Positions 20,779 through 32,010 of a stretch of DNA of 64,000 nucleotides are shown here, piece by piece. Position numbers and translations under genes: made by a program. The stretch covers positions 106,713 through 170,712 of the forward strand of contig NZ_JPVO01000049.1 of assembly GCF_000772955.1 (NCBI RefSeq), in the 5' to 3' direction. The notes under the pieces were generated by a model, which worked only from the letters and a program-made list of their open reading frames with translations, ran no database searches and was not told the DNA's origin. The first letter of the stretch is position 1; every line of letters begins with the position of its first letter. This DNA is from Ureibacillus sinduriensis BLB-1 = JCM 15800. GTDB lineage: Bacteria > Bacillota > Bacilli > Bacillales_A > Planococcaceae.

Positions 20779-21288
20779 ATGAGAAGGACGGAACGATACC
20801 CTGTTCAAGGAGCAAACTCATTATGGAAAGTCTATCAAACGGTGTCATTCTGGAAAGTGATGAAGTGCTTTATATTCATTCAAATTGGCCGAATCACGCC
20901 GTTCATGAGTATGAAAAATTGGATTTATCGTACGTTTCTACATATGAAAATCGGTGAGAAGTCATCTCTTGCACTGATGGTGATGCCGGATTCAATGTTT
21001 CCTGAAAGAATTACAATCGGCAATAACACGATCATCGGTTATAACACAACAATCTTGGCCCATGAATATTTAATTGAGGAATATCGTTTAGGCGACGTGA
21101 AGATAGGCAGTGAAGTGATGATCGGCGCCAATTCCACCATCTTGCCCGGAGTGGAGATAGGAGATGGGGCGATTGTTTCTGCCGCAACCTTGGTGCATAA
21201 AGATGTTCCTGCCGGCAGCATGGTTGGGGGAAATCCAATGCAAATCATCTACACAGCCGAGCAAATGGCCAAAAGAAAAAATCAATAA
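20779..21288 (+). CDS. yvoF: Hexapeptide-repeat acyltransferase (YvoF-like)
   Basis: This 169-aa protein has a C-terminal left-handed beta-helix of hexapeptide repeats (ITIGNNTIIGYNTTILAHEY, then VMIGANSTILPGVEIGDGAIVSAATLV) and a closing GSMVGGNPMQII loop, typical of maltose/galactoside-type O-acetyltransferases. The N-terminal 50 residues contain a basic, partly hydrophobic helix. The acceptor is unknown. It is co-transcribed with ppaX and followed by a strong terminator. Confidence 0.85.
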   Translation: MRRTERYPVQGANSLWKVYQTVSFWKVMKCFIFIQIGRITPFMSMKNWIYRTFLHMKIGEKSSLALMVMPDSMFPERITIGNNTIIGYNTTILAHEYLIEEYRLGDVKIGSEVMIGANSTILPGVEIGDGAIVSAATLVHKDVPAGSMVGGNPMQIIYTAEQMAKRKNQ

Positions 21289-21297
21289 GTATTGCAG

Positions 21298-21336
21298 GAA
21301 TCTGGGAGTATGAGCGTGCTCCAGATTCTTTTTTTG
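21298..21336 (+). terminator. Terminator of the hprK-lgt-ppaX-yvoF operon
   Basis: GAATCTGG pairs with CCAGATTC around a GC-containing loop and is followed by seven T residues. Confidence 0.85.
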
Positions 21337-21662
21337 TTGGAAAAACTCTCAATTATACAATCTCCAGCAAACCACTCCATCGGCAACATAAAACGATAAT
21401 CTCTACTAATACTCTATACCCAGCCTTCACACCATCAACCCTCCTCCTAAGCAGATTCTTGCCACCTTGCAGTACAAATTTCTCTACTAACTTGAGAAAA
21501 GGTATAATGGAAGTAATCATAATTTTTATAATATTTTATGAAAATAAACTATTTTATAAATCAGAGGATTGACGAATGGATAGTAGTTCGGTAGAATTTA
21601 CTTTAATATATCAGTTCTCTAATTCTCTAGTGTACTAAAGTAAAGGTAATAGGAGTGTCATT
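21337..21662. promoter_or_regulatory. his operon leader region, no gene
   Basis: The 325-bp stretch before hisZ contains a perfect TATAAT (near 21504) with a poor -35. Close to the start codon, TTTACTTTA (21597-21605) pairs with TAAAGTAAA (21636-21644) around a 30-base loop. I see no histidine-specifier T-box motif and no leader peptide with a run of histidines. Control of the operon is therefore not evident from sequence. Confidence 0.45.
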
Positions 21663-22829
21663 ATGTCATCGATAAAAATGTTTGAAAAACCATTAGGAAT
21701 GCGTGATACATTCCCCATCACATATGAAAAAACAGAAAAGGTGCGCCAAATAGGCCGTGAATTTTTACGTGCACGTGGCTTTGATTTTATCCAAACACCA
21801 AGTCTTGAGTACTTTGATACAGTCGGAAAAGCATCCGCAATTTACGATGCTTCATTATTTAAATTGGTGGATAGTCAAGGCAATACGCTCGTGCTGCGCC
21901 CGGATATGACCACACCGATTGCACGGGTGGCAACTTCAAAATTGTTAAAGGAAAAGATTCCATTGCGACTATCGTATTTTGCGAATGTTTTCCGGGCCCA
22001 ACAATCCGAAGGTGGACGTCCGGCGGAGTTTGGCCAGATGGGCATCGAAATCATCGGTGATGAATCAGTTTTCGCGGATGCAGAGGTAATCATTACAGTG
22101 ATTCATTTAATCCAAGCTTTTGGAATCGATTCATTCAAGATTACGATCGGGCATGCCGGAGTACTGAACTGTATTTTAAAAGACTACACAGAAAGCAGCG
22201 AACAAGCGGATACTTTGCGAACTTTATTAGTTGAACGCAATTACGTCGGCTTTGAAGAAGCGGTTGAAAGCTTCGATCTACCAATAACGAAATCGAATGC
22301 ACTACTGCAATTTATCAGTGAAGCGACAAATTTTGTCTCCATTGGGGAAATAGAGAAGTATGTACGTAAAAATGATTCCCTCAAATACATGCAGCAGCTA
22401 ATGGAACTAATTGAAGTGGGCGGTTTAACGCAATATGTCGCATTAGACTTTACATTATCGAGTCATATGAACTATTACACGGGCATGCTTTTTGAAGTAT
22501 TTGCCCAAGGAAGTGGCTTCGCATTAGGGAATGGGGGCCGTTACGATGGGTTATTGCAGCATTTTGGAACAAACGTAGGGGCCACTGGTTTCGGGATCCG
22601 TGTTGATCGAATTTTGGAAGTACTACCATCAGAACCGTCCCCGGATCAAACAGTTGCCATCATTTTTGAAGAAGTGTTGTTTGCGAAAGCGCTAGAAATG
22701 GCAGGCGCTTATCGAGCGGAAGGGAAGCGTGTGACATTGCAGTCCCTTAAAGGATTGGCCGATGAAAAAGCCTTTACAAAACACTTTGACAAAGTCGTGT
22801 ATGTCAGCCAGGAGGATGGAGCAGAATGA
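21663..22829 (+). CDS. hisZ: ATP phosphoribosyltransferase regulatory subunit HisZ
   Basis: This 388-aa paralogue of histidyl-tRNA synthetase lacks tRNA charging. It has class II synthetase motif 2-like [12 protein letters not shown] and the [11 protein letters not shown] loop, but the C-terminal anticodon-binding domain is short. It is needed to activate the short form of HisG encoded next, which is itself only 207 aa. The stop codon overlaps hisG (ATGA), giving 1:1 coupling for the hetero-octamer. Confidence 0.94.
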   Translation: MSSIKMFEKPLGMRDTFPITYEKTEKVRQIGREFLRARGFDFIQTPSLEYFDTVGKASAIYDASLFKLVDSQGNTLVLRPDMTTPIARVATSKLLKEKIPLRLSYFANVFRAQQSEGGRPAEFGQMGIEIIGDESVFADAEVIITVIHLIQAFGIDSFKITIGHAGVLNCILKDYTESSEQADTLRTLLVERNYVGFEEAVESFDLPITKSNALLQFISEATNFVSIGEIEKYVRKNDSLKYMQQLMELIEVGGLTQYVALDFTLSSHMNYYTGMLFEVFAQGSGFALGNGGRYDGLLQHFGTNVGATGFGIRVDRILEVLPSEPSPDQTVAIIFEEVLFAKALEMAGAYRAEGKRVTLQSLKGLADEKAFTKHFDKVVYVSQEDGAE

Positions 22830-23449
22830 GTCACTTAACAATTGCGATGCCGAAGGGGCGAATTTTTGAAGAAGCATATCAGATGCTGATCGATGCGGGA
22901 TTTAATTTGCCGGAGGAAGTGGAAATGTCCCGTAAACTATTGATCGAAATACCAGAAGAACAGATTCGGTTTATTTTGGCAAAACCGATGGATGTACCTG
23001 TTTATGTGGAACATGGAGTTGCGGACATTGGAATTGCGGGCAAGGATACATTATTGGAACTGCGCCGAAATGTACATGAACTGCTGGATTTGAAAATCAG
23101 CCAATGCTATATTGCATCGGCAGGTTTGCCGAACACAACGATGAATGAGATTGCGCCACGCATTGCAACGAAATATCCCAATATTGCCATGAATTATTAC
23201 AAGGAAATTGGTGAGCAAGTTGAAATAATCGAGTTGAACGGTTCCATCGAACTCGCGCCGATGATCGGTTTGGCCGACCGCATTGTTGATATCGTATCAA
23301 CCGGCAGAACGTTAAAAGAGAACGGTCTGGTGGAATACGAACATATTACGGATGTTTCCTCCAGGTTGATTGCAAATCCGGTCAGTTATCGAATGAAAAG
23401 TGCACGCATACAAGAATTAGTGTCACGCATGAAAAATATTGTCGGTTAG
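22826..23449 (+). CDS. hisG: ATP phosphoribosyltransferase, short form HisG
   Basis: HisG catalyses the first committed step of histidine synthesis, ATP plus PRPP to phosphoribosyl-ATP. At 207 aa it is the short form, lacking the C-terminal histidine-sensing domain, which explains the adjacent hisZ. It has the [11 protein letters not shown] motif and the PRPP-binding [14 protein letters not shown] signature. It overlaps hisZ by four bases and precedes hisD by 15 bases. Confidence 0.96.
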   Translation: MSHLTIAMPKGRIFEEAYQMLIDAGFNLPEEVEMSRKLLIEIPEEQIRFILAKPMDVPVYVEHGVADIGIAGKDTLLELRRNVHELLDLKISQCYIASAGLPNTTMNEIAPRIATKYPNIAMNYYKEIGEQVEIIELNGSIELAPMIGLADRIVDIVSTGRTLKENGLVEYEHITDVSSRLIANPVSYRMKSARIQELVSRMKNIVG

Positions 23450-23464
23450 GAAGAAGGGCTATTT

Positions 23465-24745
23465 GTGAAAATTACTAAGTTATCGAACATTATATCTTTA
23501 AAAAGGCAGCTTGAAGGTGGAAATGAGGAACAATTAAAAACTGTTCGGCAGGTGCTTTTGGATGTGCGTGAAAATGGGGATGCAGCTATCAGCAAATATA
23601 GCCAAATGTGGGATGGCGTTCAATTAGACAACTTTCGCGTAGCTCAAACCGAGATCGACGATGCGTTGCTGAATTTCGACCCCCAGCTTAAAAAGGATTT
23701 AGAAGAAGCAGCCGCCAACATCCGATACTATCACGAAGCTCAAAAACGAGATGGCTACAAGCTTCCTCTGGACAATGGTTCGTGGTTGGCACAAAGAATT
23801 ATCCCGCTCGATGCGGTTGGTTTGTATGTGCCCGGTGGATTGGCAGCATACCCTTCTTCCGTTTTGATGAATGTCATTCCTGCCCAAGTAGCAGGAGTTC
23901 AACGAATTGTCATTACTTCCCCAGCGGGAAAAGATGGGAAACTCCCTGATGCCGTTCTCGTGGCCGCATCCATTTTGGGAGTCAATGAAATCTACAAGGT
24001 TGGTGGGGCACAGGCAATTGCGGCACTTGCTTACGGAACGGAAACGATCGCCCCTGTTGATAAGATTACAGGACCAGGGAATATTTATGTTGCATTGGCC
24101 AAACGGGAAGTGTTTGGTGAAGTGGCCATTGATATGATTGCAGGACCGAGTGAGATTGCAGTACTGGCAGATGACACAGCCTACGCTGATGAAATTGCCG
24201 CAGATCTATTGTCCCAGGCGGAGCATGATGCTTTGGCTTGTGCAGTGCTCATTACAACAAGTGAACAACTTGCAGAAGATGTGGCCGCTGAGGTGGAAAG
24301 ACAATTAAGCAGCCTGCCAAAGGAAACAATCGCCCGACAATCAATTGAAAATTTTGGTCAAATTTATATTGCGGAAAATTTGGAGCAGGCGATTGGTGCC
24401 GTAAATTCATTGGCTCCGGAGCACTTGGAGATTGTCACGGCCAATGCCGAGGAAGATTCTTTGAAAATTCGCCATGCAGGTGCGATTTTTATCGGCCGAT
24501 ATAGTTCGGAGCCGGTAGGAGATTATTTTGCCGGAACAAACCATGTGCTGCCAACGAATAGTACAGCACGTTTTGCAAGTGGTTTGAATGTGGATGACTT
24601 TATTAAACGGTCCAGTGTTGTTTACTATAGTGAAAAAACATGGGAAGAAAACGCCCCGAAAATTGCGCGTCTTGCAAGAATGGAAGGATTGGAAGGGCAT
24701 GCCCGCGCAGTAGAATCGCGTGGCTGGACAAAAGGAGGCAATTAA
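23465..24745 (+). CDS. hisD: Histidinol dehydrogenase
   Basis: This 426-aa zinc enzyme oxidises L-histidinol to histidine in two NAD-dependent steps. It has PGGLAAYPSSVLM, the family signature VAIDMIAGPSEIAV, SQAEHDALA with zinc ligands, and APEHLEI with the catalytic Glu/His pair. The GTG start follows GAAGAAGGGC. The next gene hisB begins two bases after the stop. Confidence 0.96.
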   Translation: MKITKLSNIISLKRQLEGGNEEQLKTVRQVLLDVRENGDAAISKYSQMWDGVQLDNFRVAQTEIDDALLNFDPQLKKDLEEAAANIRYYHEAQKRDGYKLPLDNGSWLAQRIIPLDAVGLYVPGGLAAYPSSVLMNVIPAQVAGVQRIVITSPAGKDGKLPDAVLVAASILGVNEIYKVGGAQAIAALAYGTETIAPVDKITGPGNIYVALAKREVFGEVAIDMIAGPSEIAVLADDTAYADEIAADLLSQAEHDALACAVLITTSEQLAEDVAAEVERQLSSLPKETIARQSIENFGQIYIAENLEQAIGAVNSLAPEHLEIVTANAEEDSLKIRHAGAIFIGRYSSEPVGDYFAGTNHVLPTNSTARFASGLNVDDFIKRSSVVYYSEKTWEENAPKIARLARMEGLEGHARAVESRGWTKGGN

Positions 24746-24746
24746 T

Positions 24747-25352
24747 ATGACAGAACAAAAGACACGGTTTGCCAAGATTGAACGAAATACAAACGAAACG
24801 AAAATCTCCGTTGAATTGAATCTGGATGGTGACGGAAAGGCAGAAGTACATACAGGTGTACCTTTTATGGACCATATGCTCGATTTATTCATTAAACATG
24901 GTTTGTTTGATGGCAAAATACTCGCGGATGGGGATACGCATATCGACGATCACCATACAACCGAGGATATCGGCATAGTTTTGGGGCAGGTCATCCGTGA
25001 AGCACTTGGCGATAAAAAAAGCATCAAGCGCTACGGAAATGCCTTCGTGCCGATGGATGATGCATTGGCGCAAGTGGTCATTGATTGTTCGAACAGGCCG
25101 CATTTGGAGTATCGGGTAGAACCTATATTGAAAGAAAAAGTAGGCACATTTGATACGGAATTGGTGCATGAATTTTTATGGAAATTTGCATTGGAAGCAC
25201 GCATGAATGTTCACGTCATCGTTCCTTATGGCCAAAATACGCATCATATTATCGAGGCCATCTTTAAAGCCTTGGCGAGGGCAATCGATGATGCGGTGCA
25301 AATCGATCCGCGGGTGAAGGGCGTACCATCGACGAAAGGGTTGTTGACATGA
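24747..25352 (+). CDS. hisB: Imidazoleglycerol-phosphate dehydratase
   Basis: This 201-aa single-function dehydratase (without the phosphatase domain found in enteric bacteria) has the manganese motifs HHTTEDIGI and the paired motif NTHHIIEA. It makes imidazoleacetol-phosphate. Start 24747 is set by AAAGGAGG 8-9 bases before the ATG. The longer in-frame reading from 24720 overlaps hisD. It overlaps hisH by four bases. Confidence 0.96.
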   Translation: MTEQKTRFAKIERNTNETKISVELNLDGDGKAEVHTGVPFMDHMLDLFIKHGLFDGKILADGDTHIDDHHTTEDIGIVLGQVIREALGDKKSIKRYGNAFVPMDDALAQVVIDCSNRPHLEYRVEPILKEKVGTFDTELVHEFLWKFALEARMNVHVIVPYGQNTHHIIEAIFKALARAIDDAVQIDPRVKGVPSTKGLLT

Positions 25353-25996
25353 AAATCGGCGTAATTGATTATGGCATGGGCAATTTATTCAGCGTGGAAC
25401 AGGCGTTGGAAAGACTGAATTGCGAAGTTGTCGTCTCTGCAACCCCCCACGAATTGGCGGCTGCCGATGCGCTGATCCTGCCGGGGGTGGGGGCATTTCC
25501 TGATGCAATGAAACGCCTATCTGAAACAGGTTTGGACGGTTTTATCCGTGAACAAGTAGATGCCGGCAAACAGCTTTTAGGCATTTGCCTAGGAATGCAA
25601 TTGCTGTTCGAGGAAAGCGAAGAAGTCGCTCCGACGAAAGGCTTCGGGTTCTTCAATGGAAAAATTGCCCGGTTTTCGGGTGAAACAACGGATGGCATCC
25701 AATATCGCGTCCCTCATATGGGCTGGAATACACTTGATTTCAAATGCTTGCCGAAATGGTTGGAAGACATCAATCTACCGGAAAGTAAATATGTTTATTT
25801 TGTGCATTCATTTTATGCAACCCATATCAATCGGGAACAACTAGTGGCCAGTGCGGAATATTTTGATGCCCAAGTGCCTGGGGTAATGCAAGCCGACAAT
25901 GTTTGCGGGATGCAGTTCCACCCTGAAAAGTCGGGTGAGTTCGGAGTGTTCTTGCTCGAACAATGGTTAAAAGGTGTGGAGGTGCTAACATGCTAA
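25349..25996 (+). CDS. hisH: Imidazole glycerol phosphate synthase glutaminase subunit HisH
   Basis: This 215-aa class I glutamine amidotransferase has its nucleophile Cys80 in LGICLGMQ and the His191/Glu193 pair in FHPEKSG. It supplies ammonia to HisF through the barrel. Its stop codon lies 7 bases inside the hisF start, so hisH and hisF are coupled. In most Bacillales hisA separates them and here it does not. Confidence 0.95.
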   Translation: MKIGVIDYGMGNLFSVEQALERLNCEVVVSATPHELAAADALILPGVGAFPDAMKRLSETGLDGFIREQVDAGKQLLGICLGMQLLFEESEEVAPTKGFGFFNGKIARFSGETTDGIQYRVPHMGWNTLDFKCLPKWLEDINLPESKYVYFVHSFYATHINREQLVASAEYFDAQVPGVMQADNVCGMQFHPEKSGEFGVFLLEQWLKGVEVLTC

Positions 25997-26748
25997 CGAA
26001 GCGAATTATCCCTTGCCTTGATGTAAAAGAAGGACGTGTTGTAAAAGGTATTCAGTTCGTGGAGCTGCGCGATGCGGGAGATCCGGTTGAACTTGCCAAG
26101 TTTTATGATGAGCAAGGGGCCGACGAGCTTGTCTTTTTGGATATCTCCGCCTCCCATGAAGGCCGTGAAACGATGGTCGATGTCGTAAGAAAAACAGCCT
26201 CAAGCTTGGCCATTCCGTTTACGGTGGGTGGAGGAATCCGCACATTGGAAGATATGAAACGGATACTGCGTGCAGGTGCGGATAAAGTCTCGGTAAATAC
26301 TTCTGCATTGGAACGTCCGCAACTAATCAAGGAAGGTTCTGATTTCTTTGGTGCCCAATGTATCGTTGTGGCGATTGATGCCAAATTTTCAGAGGAAGAC
26401 GGCACTTGGATGGTTTATACCCATGGTGGACGCAACAAGACGGATTGGCAAGCAGTGGAATGGGCAAAAGAAGCGGTCCGCCTTGGTGCAGGCGAAATCC
26501 TGCTGACAAGCATGAATCAAGACGGTGAAAAATCGGGTTTTGATTTAGCTCTGACAAAAGCTGTCCGTGATGCCGTGACAGTGCCTGTTATTGCAAGCGG
26601 CGGTGCCGGGAACGCGGATCATTTTGTCGAAGTATTGAAAGAAGTAGATGCGGATGCCGCTCTGGCAGCATCCATTTTCCATTATAAAGAAACGAGCGTT
26701 GCTGAAGTGAAATCGGTTCTACGCGAAAAAGGGGTTTGTGTCAGATGA
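25990..26748 (+). CDS. hisF: Imidazole glycerol phosphate synthase cyclase subunit HisF
   Basis: This 252-aa (beta-alpha)8 barrel is HisF and not HisA. It begins [20 protein letters not shown], has [10 protein letters not shown] with the catalytic aspartate, and has the phosphate loops GGGIRTLED and ASGGAGN. It converts PRFAR with ammonia to imidazoleglycerol-phosphate and AICAR. The start at 25990 lies inside hisH, behind AAAGGTGTGGAGGTG. No second barrel is present that could serve as HisA. Confidence 0.95.
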   Translation: MLTKRIIPCLDVKEGRVVKGIQFVELRDAGDPVELAKFYDEQGADELVFLDISASHEGRETMVDVVRKTASSLAIPFTVGGGIRTLEDMKRILRAGADKVSVNTSALERPQLIKEGSDFFGAQCIVVAIDAKFSEEDGTWMVYTHGGRNKTDWQAVEWAKEAVRLGAGEILLTSMNQDGEKSGFDLALTKAVRDAVTVPVIASGGAGNADHFVEVLKEVDADAALAASIFHYKETSVAEVKSVLREKGVCVR

Positions 26749-27383
26749 TTGAAGGATTAAAGTTCGATGACAAAGGGTTAATAACAGTAGTGGTACAGGA
26801 TGCACAAACGAAAGATGTGTTAACGGTAGCTTACATGAATGAAGAGTCGCTGCAAAAAACAATCGACACAGGCGAAACTTGGTTTTATTCCCGCTCGAGA
26901 CAAGAGCTTTGGCATAAAGGGGAAACAAGTGGAAATGTACAAAAGGTTGTTTCCATCAAAGCGGATTGTGACAAGGATGCGTTGGTAGTCGAGGTTTTAC
27001 CGGCAGGACCTGCATGCCACAACGGAACGTCGACTTGTTTCACAAATACAATAGTAGAAAAGACGGACGTCGGGTCTGTCGACATTATTCCGCAGTTGGT
27101 GAATATCATCCGCCAACGTGAAATCGATATGCCGGAAGGTGCTTACACGACATATTTATTTGAAAAAGGGATCGACAAGATTTGCAAAAAAGTCGGCGAA
27201 GAAGCAACGGAAGTCGTTATTGGAGCGAAAAACCGGGACGCTGAGGAAGTGAAGTGGGAAACCGCAGATTTGCTTTATCACTTGCTTGTGCTGCTGCAGG
27301 AGCAAAAAGTGGATGTGTATGATGTACTGGAAGTGTTAAAAACAAGACATGCCGAGAAAAGGGCAAGCACCAAAAATATATAA
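26745..27383 (+). CDS. hisI: Bifunctional phosphoribosyl-AMP cyclohydrolase/phosphoribosyl-ATP pyrophosphatase HisIE
   Basis: This 212-aa protein fuses HisI (residues about 1-110; [16 protein letters not shown], metal cysteines in ADCDKDAL and HNGTSTCF) to HisE (about 120-210; an all-alpha MazG-like fold with [13 protein letters not shown] and [11 protein letters not shown]). It performs steps two and three of the pathway. The start overlaps the hisF stop (ATGA). It is the last gene of the his cluster. No hisC or hisJ follows. Confidence 0.95.
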   Translation: MIEGLKFDDKGLITVVVQDAQTKDVLTVAYMNEESLQKTIDTGETWFYSRSRQELWHKGETSGNVQKVVSIKADCDKDALVVEVLPAGPACHNGTSTCFTNTIVEKTDVGSVDIIPQLVNIIRQREIDMPEGAYTTYLFEKGIDKICKKVGEEATEVVIGAKNRDAEEVKWETADLLYHLLVLLQEQKVDVYDVLEVLKTRHAEKRASTKNI

Positions 27384-27441
27384 TGATCAACCCTATTCAC
27401 TAAAAGCCGGGAATAAATTAGAAGTACAAAATACTAAAATA

Positions 27442-27504
27442 ATGACGTATCGCGTAATTATGTTATAATAAGTTTAATTGTGGAGGAACGTACTATACGT
27501 TCCT
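27442..27504 (+). promoter_or_regulatory. Promoter and leader hairpin of the TPR-protein gene
   Basis: ATGACG (27442-27447) and TATAAT (27464-27469) are 16 bp apart. About ten bases after the -10, AGGAACGTA pairs exactly with TACGTTCCT around CTA (27484-27504), followed by TTT. The hairpin would form at the 5' end of the mRNA and could protect it or act as an attenuator. Confidence 0.5.
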
Positions 27505-27588
27505 TTTGCTTTGTTTTAGCGGCTTTTCGGGCTTGCGAAGCAATGTAATTACGCCAAGGTGTAATGAATTTAGTTCGGAGGATGTACT

Positions 27589-29112
27589 TTGGAAAATCAA
27601 CGTCAAAAAGAAAAACCAAATAATGTTGTATCGTTTATTCCAAACGGTGATTATTATTTCAATAAAGCGCTCAAAGCCATGGATAAAGACCAAATGGATA
27701 AAGCGTATAAATATATGAAACGGGCAGCAGAGCTTAGCCCGGATGATGCGCATGTATTAATGCAGTTCGGCATTTTGGAAATGGAAGCCCAGAACTTTGA
27801 AAAAGCCTATGAACTAATTCATACCGCCTACAGCTTGGAGCCAAGTGAACCGGAGCATGTCTTTTTCTTGGCAGAAGTTTCAGGTTGCATCGGGATGGTG
27901 CGCGATGCCCAAAAGTATGCAGAAATGTATATTAAAATGGAACCCGACGGAATGTATGTAGAAGAGGCGGAAGAAATCATCGAATTTGTTCAATTCGAAG
28001 AAACTGATGAAGAACCATTCAATGAAGAAGACTCCGAAAAGTTAGTCGCTCAGGAAAAAGCACGCCGTTTTATGGAAAACGGCCAATTCAACGAAGCAAT
28101 TGAGGTTCTGGAACAGCTGATTGAACGTTTCCCGGATTTATGGCCGGCTTACAATAACTTAGCATTGGCTTATTTCTATATCGAGGAAGCGGAACAAGCA
28201 AAAGCATTGCTGCATCAAGTCTTGCGTGAAAACTTGGGGAATCTGCATGCATTATGCAACTTAGCGGTTATTGCATACTATGAGAAGGATGAACAAGATT
28301 TAACCCAGCTCGTTGAAATGCTGAAGAAAATCAACCCATACGACTGGGAAAATCGCTATAAGCTTGGAGCGACATTAGCTTTGATCGGTGAGCATGATAT
28401 GGCTTACAAATGGCTTCAAAGCATGAAACGGAAAGGCTTTGCCGGGGACACTGGCTTCTATTTTTGGTTGGCGCAGGCCGCTTACTTCAGTGGCCATGTG
28501 GAAGAAGGGAAGCAGGCTTGGAAAATACTTGTGGATATCGATCCTTCAAAGGATGGGTTTGAACCGTGGCTTGATGTGGAACCGGAAGCGGATAGCGAAT
28601 CCTTGGAAAATAACCGGGATTTTATTATCGAAAAAATTTCCAGTGAATTTAGCACACACCGCATGTTTGGATTTTTCTTGCTCAGCAAATCAGCTTATAA
28701 GCAAGAAATAATTGCACATCCTAAAATTATCGATCTTGCAAAATATAGCGGGGTTGAAAAGCTTTGCTTGGCATATGCACTCGGCCATCAATTTGATGAA
28801 TCAAAAGAGATGGAAAGGCATTTTCTCCGTTCAATGCAAGTGGCGGAGGAGCTTTTTAAAAGCATCGAAACCATTACATCGGAAATCCAATATTTATTCC
28901 AGATGTGGTTTGTATTAAGTGAACGGGCGCTGAAAGATGAATACCAATTTAAAAACATCAAAGCATTGGCTGCAGCAGTGGAGTATATGTTCTTTTCGAC
29001 GATCAACAGCAACAAAGTGACGAAAAAGCACTATGCGCAAAAATTTGGCTTATCCACTGCAACGTTGACCAAGTATGTTGAAGAATTAATCGAATACCTT
29101 CCATTTGACTAG
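27589..29112 (+). CDS. yvcD: Tetratricopeptide-repeat protein (YvcD-like)
   Basis: This 507-aa, acidic, soluble protein starts at a TTG behind CGGAGG. Its N-terminal 300 residues are a series of TPR-like helical hairpins (KALKAMDKDQMDKAYKYMKR, NFEKAYELIHTAYSLEPSEP, WPAYNNLALAYFYIEEAEQA). The C-terminus has a helix-turn-helix-like end (KHYAQKFGLSTATLTKYVEEL). It matches the conserved gene between his and trxB in Bacillus. It probably acts as a protein-binding scaffold. No catalytic motif is visible. Confidence 0.8.
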   Translation: MENQRQKEKPNNVVSFIPNGDYYFNKALKAMDKDQMDKAYKYMKRAAELSPDDAHVLMQFGILEMEAQNFEKAYELIHTAYSLEPSEPEHVFFLAEVSGCIGMVRDAQKYAEMYIKMEPDGMYVEEAEEIIEFVQFEETDEEPFNEEDSEKLVAQEKARRFMENGQFNEAIEVLEQLIERFPDLWPAYNNLALAYFYIEEAEQAKALLHQVLRENLGNLHALCNLAVIAYYEKDEQDLTQLVEMLKKINPYDWENRYKLGATLALIGEHDMAYKWLQSMKRKGFAGDTGFYFWLAQAAYFSGHVEEGKQAWKILVDIDPSKDGFEPWLDVEPEADSESLENNRDFIIEKISSEFSTHRMFGFFLLSKSAYKQEIIAHPKIIDLAKYSGVEKLCLAYALGHQFDESKEMERHFLRSMQVAEELFKSIETITSEIQYLFQMWFVLSERALKDEYQFKNIKALAAAVEYMFFSTINSNKVTKKHYAQKFGLSTATLTKYVEELIEYLPFD

Positions 29113-29201
29113 CAGGCAATAAAGTTGAAGTTGCAGCCAGATTGTCCTAGGATAATAAAAGAAGGAAATATACTTTAATCAAGCTAGTATTTTTTAGATA
29201 A

Positions 29202-30194
<993 letters not shown>

Positions 30195-30244
30195 TATGGT
30201 TTTAATTCTCCTGTAATCTCTTTGAAATAAAGAAAGGCTATAAT

Positions 30245-30277
30245 GGGGGTATAAGCTTTAACCCCCCTTTTTAGTTT
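30245..30277 (+). terminator. First terminator after trxB
   Basis: GGGGGT pairs with ACCCCC around ATAAGCTTTA and is followed by TTTTTAG. Confidence 0.75.
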
Positions 30278-30280
30278 TTT

Positions 30281-30315
30281 AGTTGCTTCCATCAACAGAG
30301 GAGGCAACTTTTTTT
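30281..30315 (+). terminator. Second terminator after trxB
   Basis: AGTTGCTTCC pairs with GGAGGCAACT (one G-U pair) and is followed by seven T residues. Confidence 0.85.
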
Positions 30316-30628
30316 GTGTAAAAAGAGTTAATTCTAGCAGTGGTGCCATTATTTTAATAGTTAATAGCTTACTAAATTAGATAAAGTATAACTCTGTGAG
30401 CAGCGGACGGTTGATGCCATTGTAAGATAAAGGCTCGCCCACAAAAGGCTACTTTTAAAGATTTCCTTTGATTGCGCATTTTCCAGGCAAGCTGTGAGTT
30501 CAAAAAGTAAAAAGCGGCTTGCAGAAACTTGCATCGCGTCATAATTCAAGAGAAATCAAGCTTTTCAATTACGCCAATGACTATTTCATAAGGTATAATA
30601 CGTAATATAGGGTAACAAATGATTTGAG
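30316..30628. other. Gene-free stretch before the Nudix-rapZ cluster
   Basis: No credible gene is visible. A 62-codon frame on the minus strand (30361-30549) has no ribosome site. The stretch of GC-richer DNA from 30400 to 30545 stands out from its AT-rich flanks and could be a dispersed repeat, but I cannot confirm that. A perfect TATAAT at 30594-30599 is probably the -10 box of the downstream operon. No good -35 box is visible. Confidence 0.5.
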
Positions 30629-31105
30629 GTGGTTGTCATACAACGAATAGCGAATTTATTAGCCATTCAAGATGGAAAGGTCCTGCTTCTCCAAAAGCCA
30701 AGAAGAGGTTGGTATGTTGCTCCGGGAGGAAAGATGGAAAGTGGAGAATCGATCTTTGAAGCGGCACAACGAGAATTTAAAGAAGAGACAAACTTAACGC
30801 CTACAAGCCCCCACTTAAAAGGGGTTTACACAATGATTATCAAAGATGGCGAAAAGACCGTGGACGAGTGGATGCTTTATACATTTATTGCATATGGCAT
30901 CGAAGGCGAGCAATTTCAGGAAACAAGAGAAGGCATTTTGGAGTGGCACCCGATCGAAGCGTTGCGTCAACTGCCAATGGCTGAAGGAGACCGGAATAAC
31001 TTATTGTTTGCCGCGTTGGATGAAGGCATCCAATATGGCACTTTTACTTATACAATGGATTATGAGTTAATCGATGAAAGGTTTCAATCGTCCAAAGAGA
31101 CTTAA
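30629..31105 (+). CDS. yvcI: Nudix hydrolase (YvcI-like)
   Basis: This 158-aa protein carries a complete Nudix box from [11 protein letters not shown] to REFKEETNL (about residues 33-55), the site that binds Mg and hydrolyses nucleoside diphosphates linked to another group. It may be 8-oxo-dGTPase-like, but the substrate is unknown. The start is uncertain: the GTG at 30629 overlaps its GAGGTGG site, and an ATA or downstream start is possible. It opens the conserved yvcI-rapZ-yvcK-whiA-crh cluster. Confidence 0.85.
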   Translation: MVVIQRIANLLAIQDGKVLLLQKPRRGWYVAPGGKMESGESIFEAAQREFKEETNLTPTSPHLKGVYTMIIKDGEKTVDEWMLYTFIAYGIEGEQFQETREGILEWHPIEALRQLPMAEGDRNNLLFAALDEGIQYGTFTYTMDYELIDERFQSSKET

Positions 31106-31121
31106 AAAGGGAGATGATCAC

Positions 31122-32006
31122 ATGGGTAATATTCAGGAATTTACACATGAGATAGTCATTATTACAGGAATGTCTGGAGCTGGAAAAACAGTTGCTGTTC
31201 AAAGCTTTGAAGATCTAGGATATTATTGCATTGATAATTTGCCCCCTGCTCTATTAACAACCTTTCTGGCATTAATGAAGGAATCGGAACGAAAAATAAC
31301 GCAAATTGCTGCAGTGATGGATATGCGTGGAGGGGAATTCTTTGACTCCCTGATCGATGCCCTAGATATATTGGAGAAAGAAGCATATGTTAATACACGC
31401 ATATTATTCTTGGATGCGGATAACGAATCGCTTGTTCAGCGCTATAAAGAAACCCGCCGCTCGCACCCGCTTGCCCCGCACGGAGCCCCTCTAGAAGGAA
31501 TCCAGAAGGAAAGGGAATTGCTCAGTGAGCTGAAAGGGCGGGCAAAGTTCGTATATAACACATCCAAATTGAAACCAAGACAATTAAGGGAACGTATAGG
31601 AAAAGAATTTTCCAATGCTTCCAGTCCCAAATTTTCAATTAATGTGATGTCTTTTGGCTATAAAAACGGCATACCAATCGATGCAGACTTAGTTTTTGAT
31701 GTCCGTTTTATTAAAAACCCTTACTATGTGGAAGAACTGCGCCCTAAAACAGGGCTACAAGAAGAAGTATCTTCCTATGTATTGGCCCAAGGCGAAGCTC
31801 AGGAATTAATCCTGAAGCTAACGGATCTATTTCAATTCATGATTCCGCAATATATCCATGAGGGGAAATCCCAGCTTGTAATTGCCTTTGGTTGTACAGG
31901 TGGGCAGCATCGTTCCGTAACGTTGGCTGAACACTATGGGAAATTATTCAGCAATAGCTATCAAACCGCAATTACCCACCGAGATATCAACCGCAGAAAG
32001 GATTGA
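31122..32006 (+). CDS. rapZ: RNase adapter protein RapZ (YvcJ)
   Basis: This 294-aa P-loop protein has the Walker A motif GMSGAGKT (16-23) and a C-terminal domain with the conserved [10 protein letters not shown] loop and HRDINRR end. In enterobacteria RapZ guides RNase E to the GlmZ sRNA. In B. subtilis YvcJ binds GTP and affects competence. ATG 31122 is chosen 8 bases behind GGGAG. A longer reading from 31074 overlaps the Nudix gene. It precedes yvcK by four bases. Confidence 0.93.
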   Translation: MGNIQEFTHEIVIITGMSGAGKTVAVQSFEDLGYYCIDNLPPALLTTFLALMKESERKITQIAAVMDMRGGEFFDSLIDALDILEKEAYVNTRILFLDADNESLVQRYKETRRSHPLAPHGAPLEGIQKERELLSELKGRAKFVYNTSKLKPRQLRERIGKEFSNASSPKFSINVMSFGYKNGIPIDADLVFDVRFIKNPYYVEELRPKTGLQEEVSSYVLAQGEAQELILKLTDLFQFMIPQYIHEGKSQLVIAFGCTGGQHRSVTLAEHYGKLFSNSYQTAITHRDINRRKD

Positions 32007-32010
32007 CGGA

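Noticed and set aside
21337..21662. Histidine T-box or leader peptide before hisZ
   Set aside because: I looked for a specifier loop, the TGGNACCGCG box and a run of His codons and saw none.
30361..30549. 62-codon minus-strand frame between trxB and the Nudix gene
   Set aside because: No ribosome site or recognisable motif. It lies in a stretch that may be a repeat.
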